A DNA stretch of 7,423 bases, taken from the NCBI GenBank assembly GCA_030151135.1, contig JASLEQ010000015.1:1-7423 (forward strand), written 5' to 3'. Positions within the stretch are counted from its first letter, which is position 1. Each line of letters begins with the position of its first letter. Below are positions 7,001-7,423 of the stretch, in pieces. The notes below the pieces were generated by a model. It made no database searches. It worked only from the letters and a program-made list of their open reading frames with translations, and was not told the origin of the DNA. Both the position numbers and the translations under genes were made by a program. Source of the DNA: Candidatus Sulfotelmatobacter sp. Its GTDB lineage: Bacteria; Acidobacteriota; Terriglobia; Terriglobales; SbA1.

Positions 7001-7423
7001 CGTATCACCATCGAGCACGCGGGTATCTCGTATGTCGATATGCCGAACGGGTTGAGCGACCTGAACGGCACACTGGTCTTCAACCAGGACCGTTTGCAGG
7101 TCGAGAAGCTGACAGCCCATACGGGAGGCGGCGACCTCGCCATCGGCGGCTTCATTACCTACGGCCGAAACGTGAGTTTCAATTTGACCGCGACAGGCAA
7201 GGATGTTCGCATTCGCTACCCCGAGGGAGTAAGCGCCAACGCCGATGCCGATCTGCGCCTGGCAGGCACTTTGCAGAACGCAACCCTCACCGGCGATGTG
7301 GTGGTGAACAAATTCGGGCTCAATCCGCGGTTCGACTTTGCCTATTACCTCACACGTTCCAAGCAGCTCACCTCGACCCCGAACCCGGATTCGCCGCTGA
7401 ACAACTTGCATTTCGACGTGCGC
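4034..7423 (+). CDS. tamB: TamB/AsmA-like translocation and assembly module protein (3' end beyond window)
   Basis: Seen: an unbroken frame of 1130 codons from ATG 4034 to the right edge with no stop. A basic N-terminus (K7, K10, R12, R15) precedes one hydrophobic segment at about 18-36, an inner-membrane signal anchor. AsmA-type N-terminal sequence follows: VEIRHIDWN (59-67), VAIEGVTIHGLEG (73-85), then RPQFHLIVYPDGRTN (120-134). The rest is Gly/Asp/Asn-rich alternating beta sequence, as in the periplasmic groove of this family. Near the end, GGTMADPALRG (979-989), THTGGGDL-type sequence around 1030-1035, and LAGTLQNATLTGDVVV followed by FGLNPRF resemble the lead-in to the C-terminal TamB domain (DUF490). 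Known: TamB pairs with the Omp85 protein TamA, and AsmA-like proteins are implicated in phospholipid transport to the outer membrane. Homologues are often 1300-1500 residues, so a few hundred residues including the DUF490 core are probably missing. The gene starts 7 bases after the SurA-like stop; the nearest purine-rich ribosome site (GGGGGCG) is about 13 bases upstream, which is long. A basic, proline-rich stretch at 575-586 interrupts the beta pattern. TamB versus another AsmA-like paralogue is not settled without the C-terminus. Confidence 0.87.
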   Translation, partial: MVEASQKSPKHRTLRHSVYGLLILGAFVLLGWYFTSAGFKEVVRTRLAREIEDATGGQVEIRHIDWNVASLQVAIEGVTIHGLEGPTDAPLAHIERIDANIRIVSLLGREWTFNSLIIQRPQFHLIVYPDGRTNQPTPRGHFKRGVSVNTIDPLFKVAIRDFVVKNGELLINQQRTALQVNAQDITANVGYLRSPECYDGTVSIGKLDHTSPQYRPFSSTADFDFRLFRNAVVVRSAHVASEGSQLSFSGRLDEFSSPHFAANYQLRLDLRQVGAIIRDVSLQAGVLQFSGNVRSNGEEITSGGTLQLTNGAWSSAGVHVASVAGTALYHLDQDRLEVSRIAANALGGTIAGQMNILHWNAPPRTERELPIAAGRSLHSFAAREQNAKATFTLRGLAVEKIAALFSTRELPLHELHASGNADGTAELTWVGSPRAAQLKLDVEATPGPDGTDAIPVSAHVQGVYDFRGREMQIAQGEVHSPHSSLTAVGRFGSETLDLLLTANTTKIHEFQPLLAAHEAEHLPVELQGEGSFQGTLQGRTATPTIAGHLKLRGFDTVVQTNNVPAAEPELVKVLRRGRKKSATPPPQNAAKPIRFYWDSFEGNISYGPDNGAIRDGVLVSGSQRIELAGSVTLHNGSFSDDSLLHMSARTHNARVEDAQRLLGLSYPVSGRFNLDMEMSGTRADPRGHGTLSISEGNAFGEPLNALSTRLEFSGREAKFTDVKIVSGDAKAQGSGSINVSTEQFEFAVQGSGIDLLRFPVLQTSKVKLTGVADFSGKGVGTLSAPVIDGRVRIANISLGGKQEGDLDIRATTAGENLKLTAESHFATATLTGDGTIHLRNEMNCDITAKFGNVDLQPFLVGVARGHSSIDGSLHLWGPLRNPDRLNARLEIPRYESQVETVLLHNAGPIIATYSDGTATLQSFRLVGDETDLTSSGTAKFAGNQALQMRADGQLNLKLLQSFDPEIVSYGETTIGVRVGGTMADPALRGRITIEHAGISYVDMPNGLSDLNGTLVFNQDRLQVEKLTAHTGGGDLAIGGFITYGRNVSFNLTATGKDVRIRYPEGVSANADADLRLAGTLQNATLTGDVVVNKFGLNPRFDFAYYLTRSKQLTSTPNPDSPLNNLHFDVR

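Noticed and set aside
6668..7411. Minus-strand open frame of 247 codons within the TamB-like gene
   Set aside because: It lies wholly antisense to the continuous TamB-like frame, whose beta-repeat pattern and family motifs are strong there. The minus-strand product shows no domain or plausible start context.

Overview
The window reads as a diderm bacterial chromosome segment of moderately high GC. The mix of a long Omp85 protein with many POTRA domains, a short SurA-like chaperone and a very long AsmA/TamB-type protein in one tight run suggests an acidobacterium (Terriglobia/Koribacter-like). That taxon is an inference from gene style and layout. No rRNA or marker gene is present to confirm it.

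Layout: positions 1-239 (minus strand) hold the N-terminal 79 codons of a ThiF/MoeB/HesA-type E1-like adenylyltransferase that runs off the left edge. A 68-base intergenic gap (240-307) carries an AT-rich core that can serve as a -10 element on either strand. It is followed on the plus strand by three genes packed as one operon. These are an Omp85-family outer-membrane protein with about seven POTRA domains (about 308-3319), a small SurA-type periplasmic chaperone without a parvulin domain (3319-4026, overlapping the previous stop by one base), and a TamB/AsmA-like protein (4034 to beyond 7423, seven bases after the previous stop). The last frame is open for 1130 codons and continues past the right edge.

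The three plus-strand genes make biological sense together. The TamB-like protein would be anchored in the inner membrane and span the periplasm as a beta-rich groove. The Omp85 protein would sit in the outer membrane with a long periplasmic POTRA arm, and the SurA-like protein would escort clients between them. The set resembles a TAM (TamA-TamB) locus with a dedicated chaperone, but the Omp85 member is larger than either E. coli BamA or TamA. No mobile element, tRNA, CRISPR array or convincing terminator was seen. Apart from the 68-base gap the window is essentially all coding.
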